Below are positions 10,548 through 18,835 of a stretch of 64,000 nt of DNA, piece after piece. A program made the translations under genes and the position numbers. Origin of the DNA: Candidatus Melainabacteria bacterium (lineage in GTDB: Bacteria > Cyanobacteriota > Vampirovibrionia > Obscuribacterales > Obscuribacteraceae); contig JAFKGK010000001.1 of NCBI GenBank assembly GCA_017307165.1, forward strand, positions 434,001 through 498,000. The letters run 5' to 3'. Each line of letters starts with the position of its first letter. Position 1 is the stretch's first letter. The notes beneath the pieces are model-generated. The model saw only the letters and a list, made by a program, of their open reading frames with translations, searched no databases and was not told the origin of the DNA.

Positions 10548-10972
10548 TATTGCTTTTTGAGAAGTTGATCGGCGTTAAACTTTTTGCGGATGCGATGCGC
10601 AAGAAAATATGTGCCGGCTGTCCTGGATGGATTGCACTTTTGGTCGAGCAAAAGATGGGTCAGGATGGAAAGGCTGATGCTCACTCGATAAGGCTGTCTT
10701 TGCTTGCCCTTAAACAATAAAAAGAATAGAGCGAGTAATTCGAAAGAGTGCAGAGGTAGAAAAAGCTTGCCAGAGTATTTTTCGTGAGCCGCCTCATTGA
10801 AGCGCCCCCAGTGAAACCTCCAGCCGTGGGCGCCCACATAGTCGACGATATGATCGAGATCGATGAGAAAACCAGCAAAAAAGCTAGCAAAAGCCGCCTT
10901 GGGAGACCGATAGACTAAAAAGCTGGCGCAACCTACGCCAGCCGAAGTGATGATATGTCCCATTGTTCTCAT
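10547..10972 (-). CDS. Small membrane protein, DUF457/YdjM-like (putative metal-dependent hydrolase)
   Basis: This 141-aa protein has several hydrophobic segments. A DLDH motif (FLIDLDHIVDYVG) near residue 38 and a second His/Asp-containing segment (SILTHLLLDQ) near residue 106 resemble the membrane-bound metal-dependent hydrolase family DUF457/YdjM. Its substrate is unknown. The fourth residue is an alternative Met start (MGHIITSAG). Its stop codon abuts the shared terminator. Family membership rests on motif resemblance only. Confidence 0.6.
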   Translation of the reverse strand: MRTMGHIITSAGVGCASFLVYRSPKAAFASFFAGFLIDLDHIVDYVGAHGWRFHWGRFNEAAHEKYSGKLFLPLHSFELLALFFLLFKGKQRQPYRVSISLSILTHLLLDQKCNPSRTAGTYFLAHRIRKKFNADQLLKKQ

Positions 10973-11148
10973 ATTGATCGCCCCGATTGCCTTATTTATT
11001 CCAATTTTTATTTATCCAGAACTTGCTAGAATCACAAAAAATCGGAGCTGGTATTAAATAGACTGCTATTGACTATTTGTTATACCCAGAACTCTCATTA
11101 TTATGCGTTTTTAACAAGCGCGCTTGGCATTTGAGGAGAAATTTGCGG

Positions 11149-12456
11149 ATGACCTGGAAAAATAGACCCCAGAGTCCTATTTTAGTTTTTGAAGCTGTCC
11201 TGGCCACCGCCCTCAGTATCGGTTGTGGCATCTATTCGTCAGCACAAGCGCAAGCTTCGGCTTTGGACAAGGCCGCATCAGGCATGCAAGCTAATGGTCA
11301 AAGCAACGCCCAGCAAGCCATTGGTATGTATAACCTGGGTCTTACAGCTTACAAAAACCAGAGTCTTGATGCGGCTATCGTCTTTTTTAGACGGGCGACC
11401 GATCTCGATCCCAATCTCACCGATGCTCAGTACAATCTCGGCGTTCTTTATCAGAGCCAAAAGCGCAATAAAGAGGCCATAGCGCGCTTTCAGGAAGTCT
11501 TGCGCATGAAGTCCACCGATCCCGATGCTCATTATCAAATGGGGCTGGCATTGATGGACATGGGACGGGCTGCCGAGGCCAAGACACATTTTGCCTTTAT
11601 CGCCCCTACCAGCTCGCATTTTCCTGATGCGCAAAAGCGTATGCAGATCTGCGATCAGCAAGTCGCAGGTGCCACTGTGGCCGCGCCGAGCTACAACTAT
11701 GGGGCTAACAACCCCAATGCCAATCCAGCTCCCACTGCGCTCAATACTCAGCCTCTGGGCACCGATGGCAATGCTCAGCTAAATATGGCAGGCGCTCAGC
11801 CATTGCCCCAGACCTATCAGGCACCGCCCCAGCAAGCTTATCAGGCACCGCCTCAACAAGCCTATCAGGCACCGCCCCAGCAAGCCTATCAGACACCGCC
11901 CCAGCAGGCCTATCAGGCACCACCCCAGCAGGCCTATCAGGCACCACCCCAGCAGGCCTATCAGGTACCGCCTCAGCAGGCTTATCAGGCACCGCCCCAG
12001 CAGGCTAAACTGCCAGTATCCACACCACCGGCCAGCGGTGGACCAGTAGCAGTCCTGGCAAATGCGCAGGCAAGAGTTATCGCCACCAATTTTTACGCTC
12101 CTTCTGGTCTGACCTTCGACAAGATGGGCAATCTCTATGTGGCAAACTTTGAAAAAAATACCATCGATCGTATCTCCACCGATGGTACAAGGATGCAGTT
12201 TTCGGCTGGTACCACTCTCAGAGGACCAATCGGATTGGTGTGTGACGATTTTGGCAATGTTTATGTCGCCAACTATCACAGCAATACAGTAGTGCGTATT
12301 TCCCCAGCCGGCGTTTCTACTCTGATCGCTACCAATTTTAAGCGGCCATATTATCTAGCTCTGGATAAGGCTGGCAATCTCTTTGTCAGCCAACAAGAGG
12401 ACAATAGTATCGTTCGCATCTCTCTGCCCAAGCCCGTAGCGGCCAAACCTCTGTAA
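11149..12456 (+). CDS. Secreted TPR and NHL-like beta-propeller repeat protein
   Basis: An N-terminal signal peptide ends near a SAQAQA site. About three TPR units follow (for example AIGMYNLGLTAYKNQSLDAA and AQYNLGVLYQSQKRNKEAI), then a Pro/Gln-rich low-complexity stretch made of eight tandem copies of YQAPPQQA. The C-terminus has three NHL/SMP-30-like blades (SGLTFDKMGNLYVANF, IGLVCDDFGNVYVANY, YYLALDKAGNLFVSQQ). It is probably an envelope scaffold or binding protein with no known enzyme activity. The ATG at 11149 was chosen because it has a GAGGAG site and starts a proper signal peptide; the frame is open 24 codons further upstream. plsC follows after 9 bp. Confidence 0.8.
   Translation: MTWKNRPQSPILVFEAVLATALSIGCGIYSSAQAQASALDKAASGMQANGQSNAQQAIGMYNLGLTAYKNQSLDAAIVFFRRATDLDPNLTDAQYNLGVLYQSQKRNKEAIARFQEVLRMKSTDPDAHYQMGLALMDMGRAAEAKTHFAFIAPTSSHFPDAQKRMQICDQQVAGATVAAPSYNYGANNPNANPAPTALNTQPLGTDGNAQLNMAGAQPLPQTYQAPPQQAYQAPPQQAYQAPPQQAYQTPPQQAYQAPPQQAYQAPPQQAYQVPPQQAYQAPPQQAKLPVSTPPASGGPVAVLANAQARVIATNFYAPSGLTFDKMGNLYVANFEKNTIDRISTDGTRMQFSAGTTLRGPIGLVCDDFGNVYVANYHSNTVVRISPAGVSTLIATNFKRPYYLALDKAGNLFVSQQEDNSIVRISLPKPVAAKPL
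11815..12006 (+). repeat. Eight tandem 24-bp units encoding YQAPPQQA
   Basis: Eight in-frame 24-bp units encode YQAPPQQA with single variants (T or V for A). Differences are mostly synonymous. The array links the TPR and propeller parts of the host protein and is a likely site of slippage-driven length variation. Confidence 0.95.
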
Positions 12457-12465
12457 GGCGGCTTT

Positions 12466-13131
12466 ATGTGGCAATGGTCAAAGGTCGGCGAACTTGACGC
12501 CAGCAGGTTTTCGCCTGGACGCATAAGATTTCAACTCTTCGTAGGCAACGACATCTATGGTTGGGTCTATCGCAAACGCGGTGGCTTGACTGTCGAAGGG
12601 CGCGAAAACATACCTGCCGAAGGCTCTCTCATTATCTGCGGCAATCACCGCTCCTTTCTCGATCCTCCTATCTTGACCAGCGCCACTCAAAGACACATGC
12701 TTTTTATGGCCAAAAAAGAACTCTGGGAAAACAAGTTTTTTGGTGGTCTTTTAGACGCCCTTGGAGCCATACCGATCAATCGTGAAAAACCAGAGCTTGC
12801 CACTCTCCGTTTTATCAAGCAAGTAATGAAGACTGGCTGGTCCATGGGGATGTTTATCGAAGGAACACGCAGCAAGATCCCTGGTCAAATGGGGCCACCG
12901 CAAAAAGGCTGCGCTTATTTTGCCAAGGCGACCAATAGTCCGATCCTGCCCGTCGGCATAATCGGCTCGGACGACAAGACTAAAAAGCTCTTGGTACGCA
13001 TCGGCAAACCGATCATGCCAGGTCCCGACCTGGATGCCGTGACCTGGCAGGTAATGGAGGCTCTCTCTGCACTCACTGGCGACAAGCTGCCACCAAGAGA
13101 GCCGGTCCTAAATCAAGAACCAAAGGCATAG
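12466..13131 (+). CDS. plsC: 1-acyl-sn-glycerol-3-phosphate acyltransferase (PlsC family)
   Basis: This enzyme transfers an acyl chain to lysophosphatidic acid to make phosphatidic acid at the inner membrane. The catalytic NHxSxxD-like motif appears as NHRSFLDPPIL near residue 63, and the substrate-binding motif is FIEGTRSKIPG near residue 131. A PxGI-like block (PILPVGIIGSD) follows. At 221 aa it has normal PlsC length. It sits 9 bp after the TPR/NHL gene and is probably co-transcribed. A terminator-like hairpin follows. Confidence 0.92.
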   Translation: MWQWSKVGELDASRFSPGRIRFQLFVGNDIYGWVYRKRGGLTVEGRENIPAEGSLIICGNHRSFLDPPILTSATQRHMLFMAKKELWENKFFGGLLDALGAIPINREKPELATLRFIKQVMKTGWSMGMFIEGTRSKIPGQMGPPQKGCAYFAKATNSPILPVGIIGSDDKTKKLLVRIGKPIMPGPDLDAVTWQVMEALSALTGDKLPPREPVLNQEPKA

Positions 13132-13144
13132 AGCTAGATAGCAA

Positions 13145-13172
13145 AAGAAACGCATTTTGCAATGCGCTTCTT
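13145..13172 (+). terminator. Terminator-like hairpin after plsC
   Basis: A stem AAGAA-a-CGCATT / AATGCG-c-TTCTT with one internal mismatch closes a TTGC loop. The T-run is poor, so it may be a weak terminator. Confidence 0.45.
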
Positions 13173-13298
13173 CTGCTGGGTGGAAAACTCTTACATCTCA
13201 TTTATTGCATGTACAGCATGTTCGCTCGCCTAGGGGATGCGAGGCCCATGTCTTTAATGATGCCAGAGTGAATGCTTGCGGCCCATCGGTCTTGTGAC

Positions 13299-16259
13299 CT
13301 ATTTTTGGCGTCGGCAAAAGAGCAGACGTCCTTTCTCTGCTTCTTCGAGCTGTGATCTGAGCCAGGCATGTCTTTGCTTGTGACAGCTAAACAAGATGAT
13401 CTGATGATCTTTGGCCACATTTTCGACCAAAAAACGCATCATCTTGAGAAAGCGCTCGTCATCGGCTTCTGAAAAGGGCTCATCCATTATGATAGGCAGG
13501 TTGTGCTCGGCTGACAGATAGCGCGCGACGATCAGACGTGCGACCCAGTGCAATTGCTCTTTTGTACCGATCGAGAGCCTGGACATGATCTCTTGAGCAT
13601 CAAACTCTTGATTGTCTGACTTACGTCGCGCAATCAGCGAAAGCTCATCGTCAAACCTGATCTCGTCATAGTCGAGACCCAATTTATTCAAGAGCTCAGA
13701 ACCGGTGCGATTAAGCTTGCTCGCCCAGTCCTGGTAGTTTTCACCGCTGATGCGGGCGAGAGTGTCTCTGGCAAGCTCGAGTGCTAGTTTGGCGCGCTTG
13801 GCTGATTGCAATCTAAACTCTGTCAGGTCGAGGTCTTCGAGACAGGCTAGATAATTGTCGTCGCAAGCTGTAGAGAGAGTCCTGATGCGTACGAGTAGCT
13901 CTTCGCGCTCGCGGCGCATATCGCCTTCGGCAGCACTTGCCGATTGTGATTGAGACTTATTGAGATCAATTTCTGCGCGCAGTCTAGAGACTTGATCCTC
14001 GAGCTCTTTGCAGATCTGAGGCAGGCCGGTAAACACTGATAAATCGGTGCTTGAGCGGCCTTGCTGGGCAAATGTGTCCATGACTTGCTGTTGCAATTGC
14101 TCCAGAGTCAGCGACAGTTGTTGATCGTCACCCTCTCGCCCAAAGCTGGATAGATCGATTTGACCATCCTGAGCTGCAGCTAGCTCCAATTCGAGAGCAT
14201 CCAGTTTGTTTTCATCATAACGGTCGTGCTCTATGCCCATCTTGTCCAACAAATTTGAGAGGGCTTGTTCGGCGTCGATCAGGTCTTCGCGCAATTTTTC
14301 CAGTTTTGCTTCTGCTTCATTTGATTCTCTGGCCTCTCGGTCGATGTCCACCACTTCTCTTTGGTAATGTGAAATGGCCTTGGCCAGGGTGTGCGCGGTC
14401 CTACCGACGATATCCATGTCATTGCGTCCGGCCTTGGCCAAAAAACGCTGCAGGTCTGCTCTGAGACGGCTGAGAGTCTGCTCTTTTTGTTCGATCATCC
14501 CCTCAAGCACATCGAGCTGCTTCATTTTGCTAGCATGGGCGCCAAACTCGTCCAGTCGCGCCAATAGCTCGTCTTTGTTGGCCATGCCGACCTTGCGTGC
14601 AAGATTGTCCAGCTTTATCTCTAGAGCATTGATCTTGTTGATATTGTCTTCGCAATTGCCGGTGAGTCTTTGTACATCGGCATCCACGACGGCAAAATCG
14701 CCACGCAAAATAAGATCCTGACGAAAGACAGGAAATGCAATGACCGCTACTCCGCCGACACCAGCAAGTCCCAAGAGCATGATCATGGGCGGTATGAAGG
14801 CCAGAGCCCCGGTGAGCTTGGCGGCAAAGAGCATGACCAGTCCGGCAATGATTGCGATCACCGAAATGACACCAAGGATGATGGCGCCACTGCGACGTTT
14901 CTTAATTTCTTCGTCTCGCCTCAAAACCAATGCTCTGCGTGCTGCGCGCGTGCGGTGCAGATGGTTTTCCCCATCCTTGAGCTGTTCTTGAAAGGCCTGT
15001 ATCAACGAGCTATAGGTGCGAGCATTATCCATGCCTTCACCTTCGATGGTCTTGAGCGATCGACGCAATTTATCGATGGCTTCTTCGGAGCCGGCTTCTT
15101 TGACAAGCCGGTTTTTTTCCTGCATTCGGCGGTCCAAGAGTCCAGTCAATTCGTCTTCGGCTGCCGTCAACGAGGTGGCCAGACCACTGATGCGTTGCGC
15201 TTCTTCTTGGGTAAAGGTCTGGATCTCAGGAAAACCTGATTTGAGCTCCTGACGCAAGCTTTCAAAGTGCGATGCATCTGGCGTGCCGCCTTTTTCAAAG
15301 GCGACGATCTCTGCCTGCTTGTTTCTGCGGCGCTCAAAAAGATCGAGCAGAGGTCTGCGCATTTCGGGATTGAGAGCCACTGACTCAAGCCGCGGTCTTG
15401 ATTGAGACATCTGTCTTTCTAGATCGATCTTGCGAGCCAAAAATGACCTGGCCAAATCGAGTCTGGCTTGAGCAGTCTCTAGATCAGAAGTATCTGCCGG
15501 AGCGCTAGATGCACCCAGTACCTTGTTGATGATCATCAATCGATCAAAGGACGCCGCAACGTCTTGACGGTCTCTCTCGTAAGCCCTGATCTTGTTGAGC
15601 AGGTCCTGCCGACTGAGCTCTAGATCGCGGACTAGGATGTCCAGTTTGACTCGACGCTCATCCTGAGACCCGTAGAGGGTGGTCTCGGCTGCTTCGGTCA
15701 AGAGTTTTATGGCCTGGCCGGCGGTGCTAGACGTGCCTGATGAGTCAGCGATGGATTGCACTAGCCCGGCAAGGTCCGATGCTCCACCGACGGCGTGTTC
15801 TTCTAGTTCTCGCTGACCAATGAAGCAGGTCGCCAGAAACAATTCACGGGTCATGCCCGTGAGTCTGAAGCCTAGCTCGTCCTGGCCCTCTGGTCCGACA
15901 AACTCGTCGGTGATCTCGAGCCCTTTTTTGTCGCGGTCAAATACTTTAAATCGCTGCCCGTTAAAGTCCCTGACGATGGTGATGCGTCGAGCAAAGGATA
16001 GCTCTGTATTAACGTCCATGCGAGCGGCATAGACTGAGTTGTGCTTGGGGCGGCGCGCTTCTTTGTTTGATAGTCTTTTGGGATCCTGCCAGTTTTCGGT
16101 GAGGGGAAAGTCGAAGAGTATGGCCCAGATAGCGGTAGCCATAGTGCTCTTGCCGTATTCGTTGGGTTCGACTACGAGATTGACCTTATCCTGCGCAAAG
16201 AGGATGGATTCGCCTGTTATGGCGCCAAAGCTGGTAAGTTCGACGCGCTCAACCCACAT
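13299..16259 (-). CDS. SMC/SbcC-like AAA ATPase, YhaN family
   Basis: This 986-aa protein has the YhaN layout. An N-terminal ATPase half (MWVERVELTSFGAITGES, Walker A EPNEYGKST near residue 40) leads into long coiled coils. A pair of hydrophobic segments near the middle (AIILGVISVIAIIAGLVML, then AFIPPMIMLLGLAGVG) resembles membrane-anchored YhaN. The C-terminal half carries the ABC signature LSIGTKEQLHW, Walker B IIMDEPFSEAD and the His-switch ILFSCHKQ. Relatives pair with a YhaO phosphoesterase in DNA processing. The gene overlaps the upstream YhaO-like gene by 11 bp, suggesting translational coupling and a shared complex. The DNA substrate is unknown. Confidence 0.85.
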   Translation of the reverse strand: MWVERVELTSFGAITGESILFAQDKVNLVVEPNEYGKSTMATAIWAILFDFPLTENWQDPKRLSNKEARRPKHNSVYAARMDVNTELSFARRITIVRDFNGQRFKVFDRDKKGLEITDEFVGPEGQDELGFRLTGMTRELFLATCFIGQRELEEHAVGGASDLAGLVQSIADSSGTSSTAGQAIKLLTEAAETTLYGSQDERRVKLDILVRDLELSRQDLLNKIRAYERDRQDVAASFDRLMIINKVLGASSAPADTSDLETAQARLDLARSFLARKIDLERQMSQSRPRLESVALNPEMRRPLLDLFERRRNKQAEIVAFEKGGTPDASHFESLRQELKSGFPEIQTFTQEEAQRISGLATSLTAAEDELTGLLDRRMQEKNRLVKEAGSEEAIDKLRRSLKTIEGEGMDNARTYSSLIQAFQEQLKDGENHLHRTRAARRALVLRRDEEIKKRRSGAIILGVISVIAIIAGLVMLFAAKLTGALAFIPPMIMLLGLAGVGGVAVIAFPVFRQDLILRGDFAVVDADVQRLTGNCEDNINKINALEIKLDNLARKVGMANKDELLARLDEFGAHASKMKQLDVLEGMIEQKEQTLSRLRADLQRFLAKAGRNDMDIVGRTAHTLAKAISHYQREVVDIDREARESNEAEAKLEKLREDLIDAEQALSNLLDKMGIEHDRYDENKLDALELELAAAQDGQIDLSSFGREGDDQQLSLTLEQLQQQVMDTFAQQGRSSTDLSVFTGLPQICKELEDQVSRLRAEIDLNKSQSQSASAAEGDMRREREELLVRIRTLSTACDDNYLACLEDLDLTEFRLQSAKRAKLALELARDTLARISGENYQDWASKLNRTGSELLNKLGLDYDEIRFDDELSLIARRKSDNQEFDAQEIMSRLSIGTKEQLHWVARLIVARYLSAEHNLPIIMDEPFSEADDERFLKMMRFLVENVAKDHQIILFSCHKQRHAWLRSQLEEAEKGRLLFCRRQK

Positions 16260-17583
16260 TTTTTACTGTTACCTTTTTTTGCTTCAGACTATCCAGACCA
16301 TAATAAAGTGCATCTTCGATGGTCCTGCCAGAGAGGTCAGCACCTGGCACCCCAGCAAGAGAATCGGAGCCTAGTGGCACACCCTTTTGCATTTCCACCC
16401 TGGTCTTCATCTCCAAAAGAGATTCGATAAACTTCCATTCGGTGGTTCTTTCATCCATTCTTTCTGCCAGATAATCCGGACGGGTATTATCGCAAACTTG
16501 CAGATAGTAAAAATCCCGCGACATGGACTCGATGGTCTCGCGTGGATTTGCTCCTGGTTTATGGCGCCCTTCGATATTGACCGTGATAATATCGGCTTCG
16601 ATATTTATGCCTGCCTCTTCGAGAGCAGCGAGCACCTCGCTTGCTATGTCTTGATCGTCGAGGCCGGAGACATCGACAGTGACGAGCATCATGCGGCGAG
16701 GATCGAGTTGCTGGGGATAGAGTTCGATGCGTGGATTGTGCGGATCATCTGCATCCACCTCGATCTGGCCGAGGATGGCAAAACGTTCGCCTTGCTCTTC
16801 GAATGTGCCACCGGCCAGGCAGCCCGAATAAGCACCGATCAAACGATCGTTTTCATCGGTGATCTGAAAAGCCTCTTTAAGATGGCCGACAGCCGAATAA
16901 GTGAGCCCTTGGCTTGCAAGTTCGCTTTCGGAAAATGGATAAATAGCTGGTTTTTGTACTTGCTGCGAATTGAGAATGGCCAGATGCGAAGGATGGCTTT
17001 CGAGCGTACCTGCAAACACGCCTATGTGGATCAAGGCATTGGCGTTGTTGGAGCGTGGCAGTTGGCTAGACAAAATGCGTTCGGTGCGACGGGAGTTTTT
17101 GCTAAAAGCCCGACCAGTAAAGGCCACATCATCGCGGGTGGGATGAGGATGGCAGGTGAAATGTTCATGAGAAAAAATATGTACATTGTCAGGCCAAATC
17201 TTGAGAGCGCGGGCCTCGAGCATATCGTTGGAGTAGAGGGAAGAACGGCTGAAGAAATCGCGGTGACCGGGAGCAATATAGATGGGTATGTGCGAGAGAG
17301 AAGCCGCCGCCTCGATTATGGTGTTGACTGTAAAAGCCGTCACTGTCACGTTATCCCAGAGACCGCCAGGGATGAGGACAGCGTCGACGTTTTCTTGCGC
17401 CGCTAGACTAAAGGCATTGATGGTGGCCTCAAGTATTTCGCGGGCACGATCGGCTCTTTCTTGCCTGGGCAGGGCTCTATTGCCCGGGGCCCAACCACCC
17501 GGGCTGGAGCCAGCATGCGTCAACTTGCTGTCGAGCAAGACGTCGGAAAACTGGAGAAAGCGAAAAGTGCTTGTCTGTGCCAT
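16249..17583 (-). CDS. YhaO/SbcD-like metallophosphoesterase with degenerate metal motifs
   Basis: This is the partner subunit of the YhaN-like ATPase just downstream. The calcineurin-like fold can be traced, but metal motifs are eroded: RFLQFSDVLLDSKL replaces RFIHxxDxHLD, PGGLWDN replaces GDxxD, APGHRDF replaces GNHD, and AVGHLKE replaces GHxH. Only the motif I Asp, the motif II terminal Asp and a His in ALIHIGV remain. The C-terminal capping region continues to DALYYGLDSLKQK. Nuclease activity is therefore doubtful and a structural role is inferred. The ATG at 17583 was chosen because homology begins there; the frame stays open to 17652, inside the thiolase gene. It starts 20 bp after the thiolase stop. 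Confidence 0.78.
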   Translation of the reverse strand: MAQTSTFRFLQFSDVLLDSKLTHAGSSPGGWAPGNRALPRQERADRAREILEATINAFSLAAQENVDAVLIPGGLWDNVTVTAFTVNTIIEAAASLSHIPIYIAPGHRDFFSRSSLYSNDMLEARALKIWPDNVHIFSHEHFTCHPHPTRDDVAFTGRAFSKNSRRTERILSSQLPRSNNANALIHIGVFAGTLESHPSHLAILNSQQVQKPAIYPFSESELASQGLTYSAVGHLKEAFQITDENDRLIGAYSGCLAGGTFEEQGERFAILGQIEVDADDPHNPRIELYPQQLDPRRMMLVTVDVSGLDDQDIASEVLAALEEAGINIEADIITVNIEGRHKPGANPRETIESMSRDFYYLQVCDNTRPDYLAERMDERTTEWKFIESLLEMKTRVEMQKGVPLGSDSLAGVPGADLSGRTIEDALYYGLDSLKQKKVTVKNVG

Positions 17584-17603
17584 TGAAATAAACCTAAATG
17601 CAC

Positions 17604-18824
17604 CTAAACCGATTCGATGATTGTCGCTACGCCCTGTCCAACTCCTATACACATGGTAGCCAGACCGAGTTTGGCCTTGCTACGATGCATTTCGTGTACC
17701 AGTGTCGTCAAAATGCGTGCACCGCTTGCACCAAGCGGGTGACCGAGAGCAATGGAGCCGCCATTGACATTGACTTTGTTCAAGTCGATCTCGAGCTGGC
17801 GGACACAAGCGAGTACCTGCACGGCAAAGGCTTCGTTGAGCTCGATGAGATCGATGTCGGAGATCGACAGATTTGCTCGCTGGAGAGCCTTGCGGGTCGC
17901 TGGTACGGGACCTATGCCCATGATGGCTGGATCGACTCCGGCAACAGCGCCAGAGACAAATTTTGCCATGGGTTTTAGGCCCAATTGCTTGGCCCTGGCC
18001 ATGCTGGTGATGAGGACGGCGCTGGCACCGTCATTGATACCACTTGCATTGCCTGCCGTCACTGAGCCTTTGCCGGCTTCGGCAAAGGCTGGTTTGAGCT
18101 TGGCTAAATCGGCCATGGTCGTCTCCGGCCGGGGATGCTCGTCGCAATCGACTATTTTGGGATCGCCCTTTTTTTGAGGGATGGAGACCGGTACTATCTC
18201 GTCTGCAAATTTGCCGGCATCATGAGCGGCCTTGTATTTTTGCTGGCTGGACAAAGCAAAGGCATCCTGATCCTCACGGGAAATGCCAAATTTTTGAGCT
18301 ACGTTTTCGGCTGTCTCGCCCATACTGTATGGATGATGCATGCTAGCCAGTGTTTTATTGACAAAGCGCCAGCCCAGCGTCGTGTCCACCAATTTGGTAT
18401 CGCCGCGGCCAAAGGCAGTTTCGGGCTTACCCATCACAAAAGGAGATCGGGTCATCGACTCGACTCCACCTGCTATATAAATATCACCTTCACCGCATTT
18501 GATGGCATTGACTGCTTGATTGACCGCCATCAAGCCTGAGCCGCATAGTCTGTTTACCGTGCCTCCAGCAACTGTCTCAGGCAAACCCGCGAGCAGGACC
18601 GCCATTCTCGCTACGTTGCGATTGTCTTCACCGGCCTGGTTGGCGCAGCCTACCAAAACGTCTTCTATTTGGTCTACCGGTACGCCTGGATTGCGCAAAA
18701 GCAATTGTTTGATGGCATGTGCCATGAGATCATCTGGGCGCACATCCTTGAGAGCGCCTGCGTATCTGCCGATTGGGGTCCTGACTGCATCGATCAATAC
18801 TGCTTGTTTAGAGGCTTCGTCCAA
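17604..18824 (-). CDS. Acetyl-CoA acetyltransferase / thiolase (FadA/PcaF/AtoB type)
   Basis: This thiolase-family enzyme condenses two acetyl-CoA or cleaves 3-ketoacyl-CoA. At 406 aa it has standard length. The nucleophilic Cys is in RLCGSGLMA (Cys94). The remaining active-site blocks are LNEAFAVQ, GGSIALGHPLGASGARI and CIGVGQG. The loop with HHPYSMGETAENVA is typical of degradative and 3-oxoadipyl-CoA thiolases, but specificity cannot be fixed from sequence. It heads a minus-strand run with the YhaO/YhaN pair downstream; a functional link is not obvious. Confidence 0.92.
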   Translation of the reverse strand: MDEASKQAVLIDAVRTPIGRYAGALKDVRPDDLMAHAIKQLLLRNPGVPVDQIEDVLVGCANQAGEDNRNVARMAVLLAGLPETVAGGTVNRLCGSGLMAVNQAVNAIKCGEGDIYIAGGVESMTRSPFVMGKPETAFGRGDTKLVDTTLGWRFVNKTLASMHHPYSMGETAENVAQKFGISREDQDAFALSSQQKYKAAHDAGKFADEIVPVSIPQKKGDPKIVDCDEHPRPETTMADLAKLKPAFAEAGKGSVTAGNASGINDGASAVLITSMARAKQLGLKPMAKFVSGAVAGVDPAIMGIGPVPATRKALQRANLSISDIDLIELNEAFAVQVLACVRQLEIDLNKVNVNGGSIALGHPLGASGARILTTLVHEMHRSKAKLGLATMCIGVGQGVATIIESV

Positions 18825-18835
18825 AGCATAGTCTC

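Noticed and set aside
11741..12279. Minus-strand frames over the YQAPPQQA array
   Set aside because: Repeat-derived open frames; the plus frame joins TPR and propeller domains.
14670..15239. 189-aa plus-strand open frame
   Set aside because: It is antisense to the YhaN-like coiled coil; low-complexity composition explains the open frame.
16387..17406. 339-aa open frame on the plus strand
   Set aside because: It lies wholly opposite the YhaO-like gene, lacks any family motif or ribosome site, and the opposite frame has clear homology blocks.
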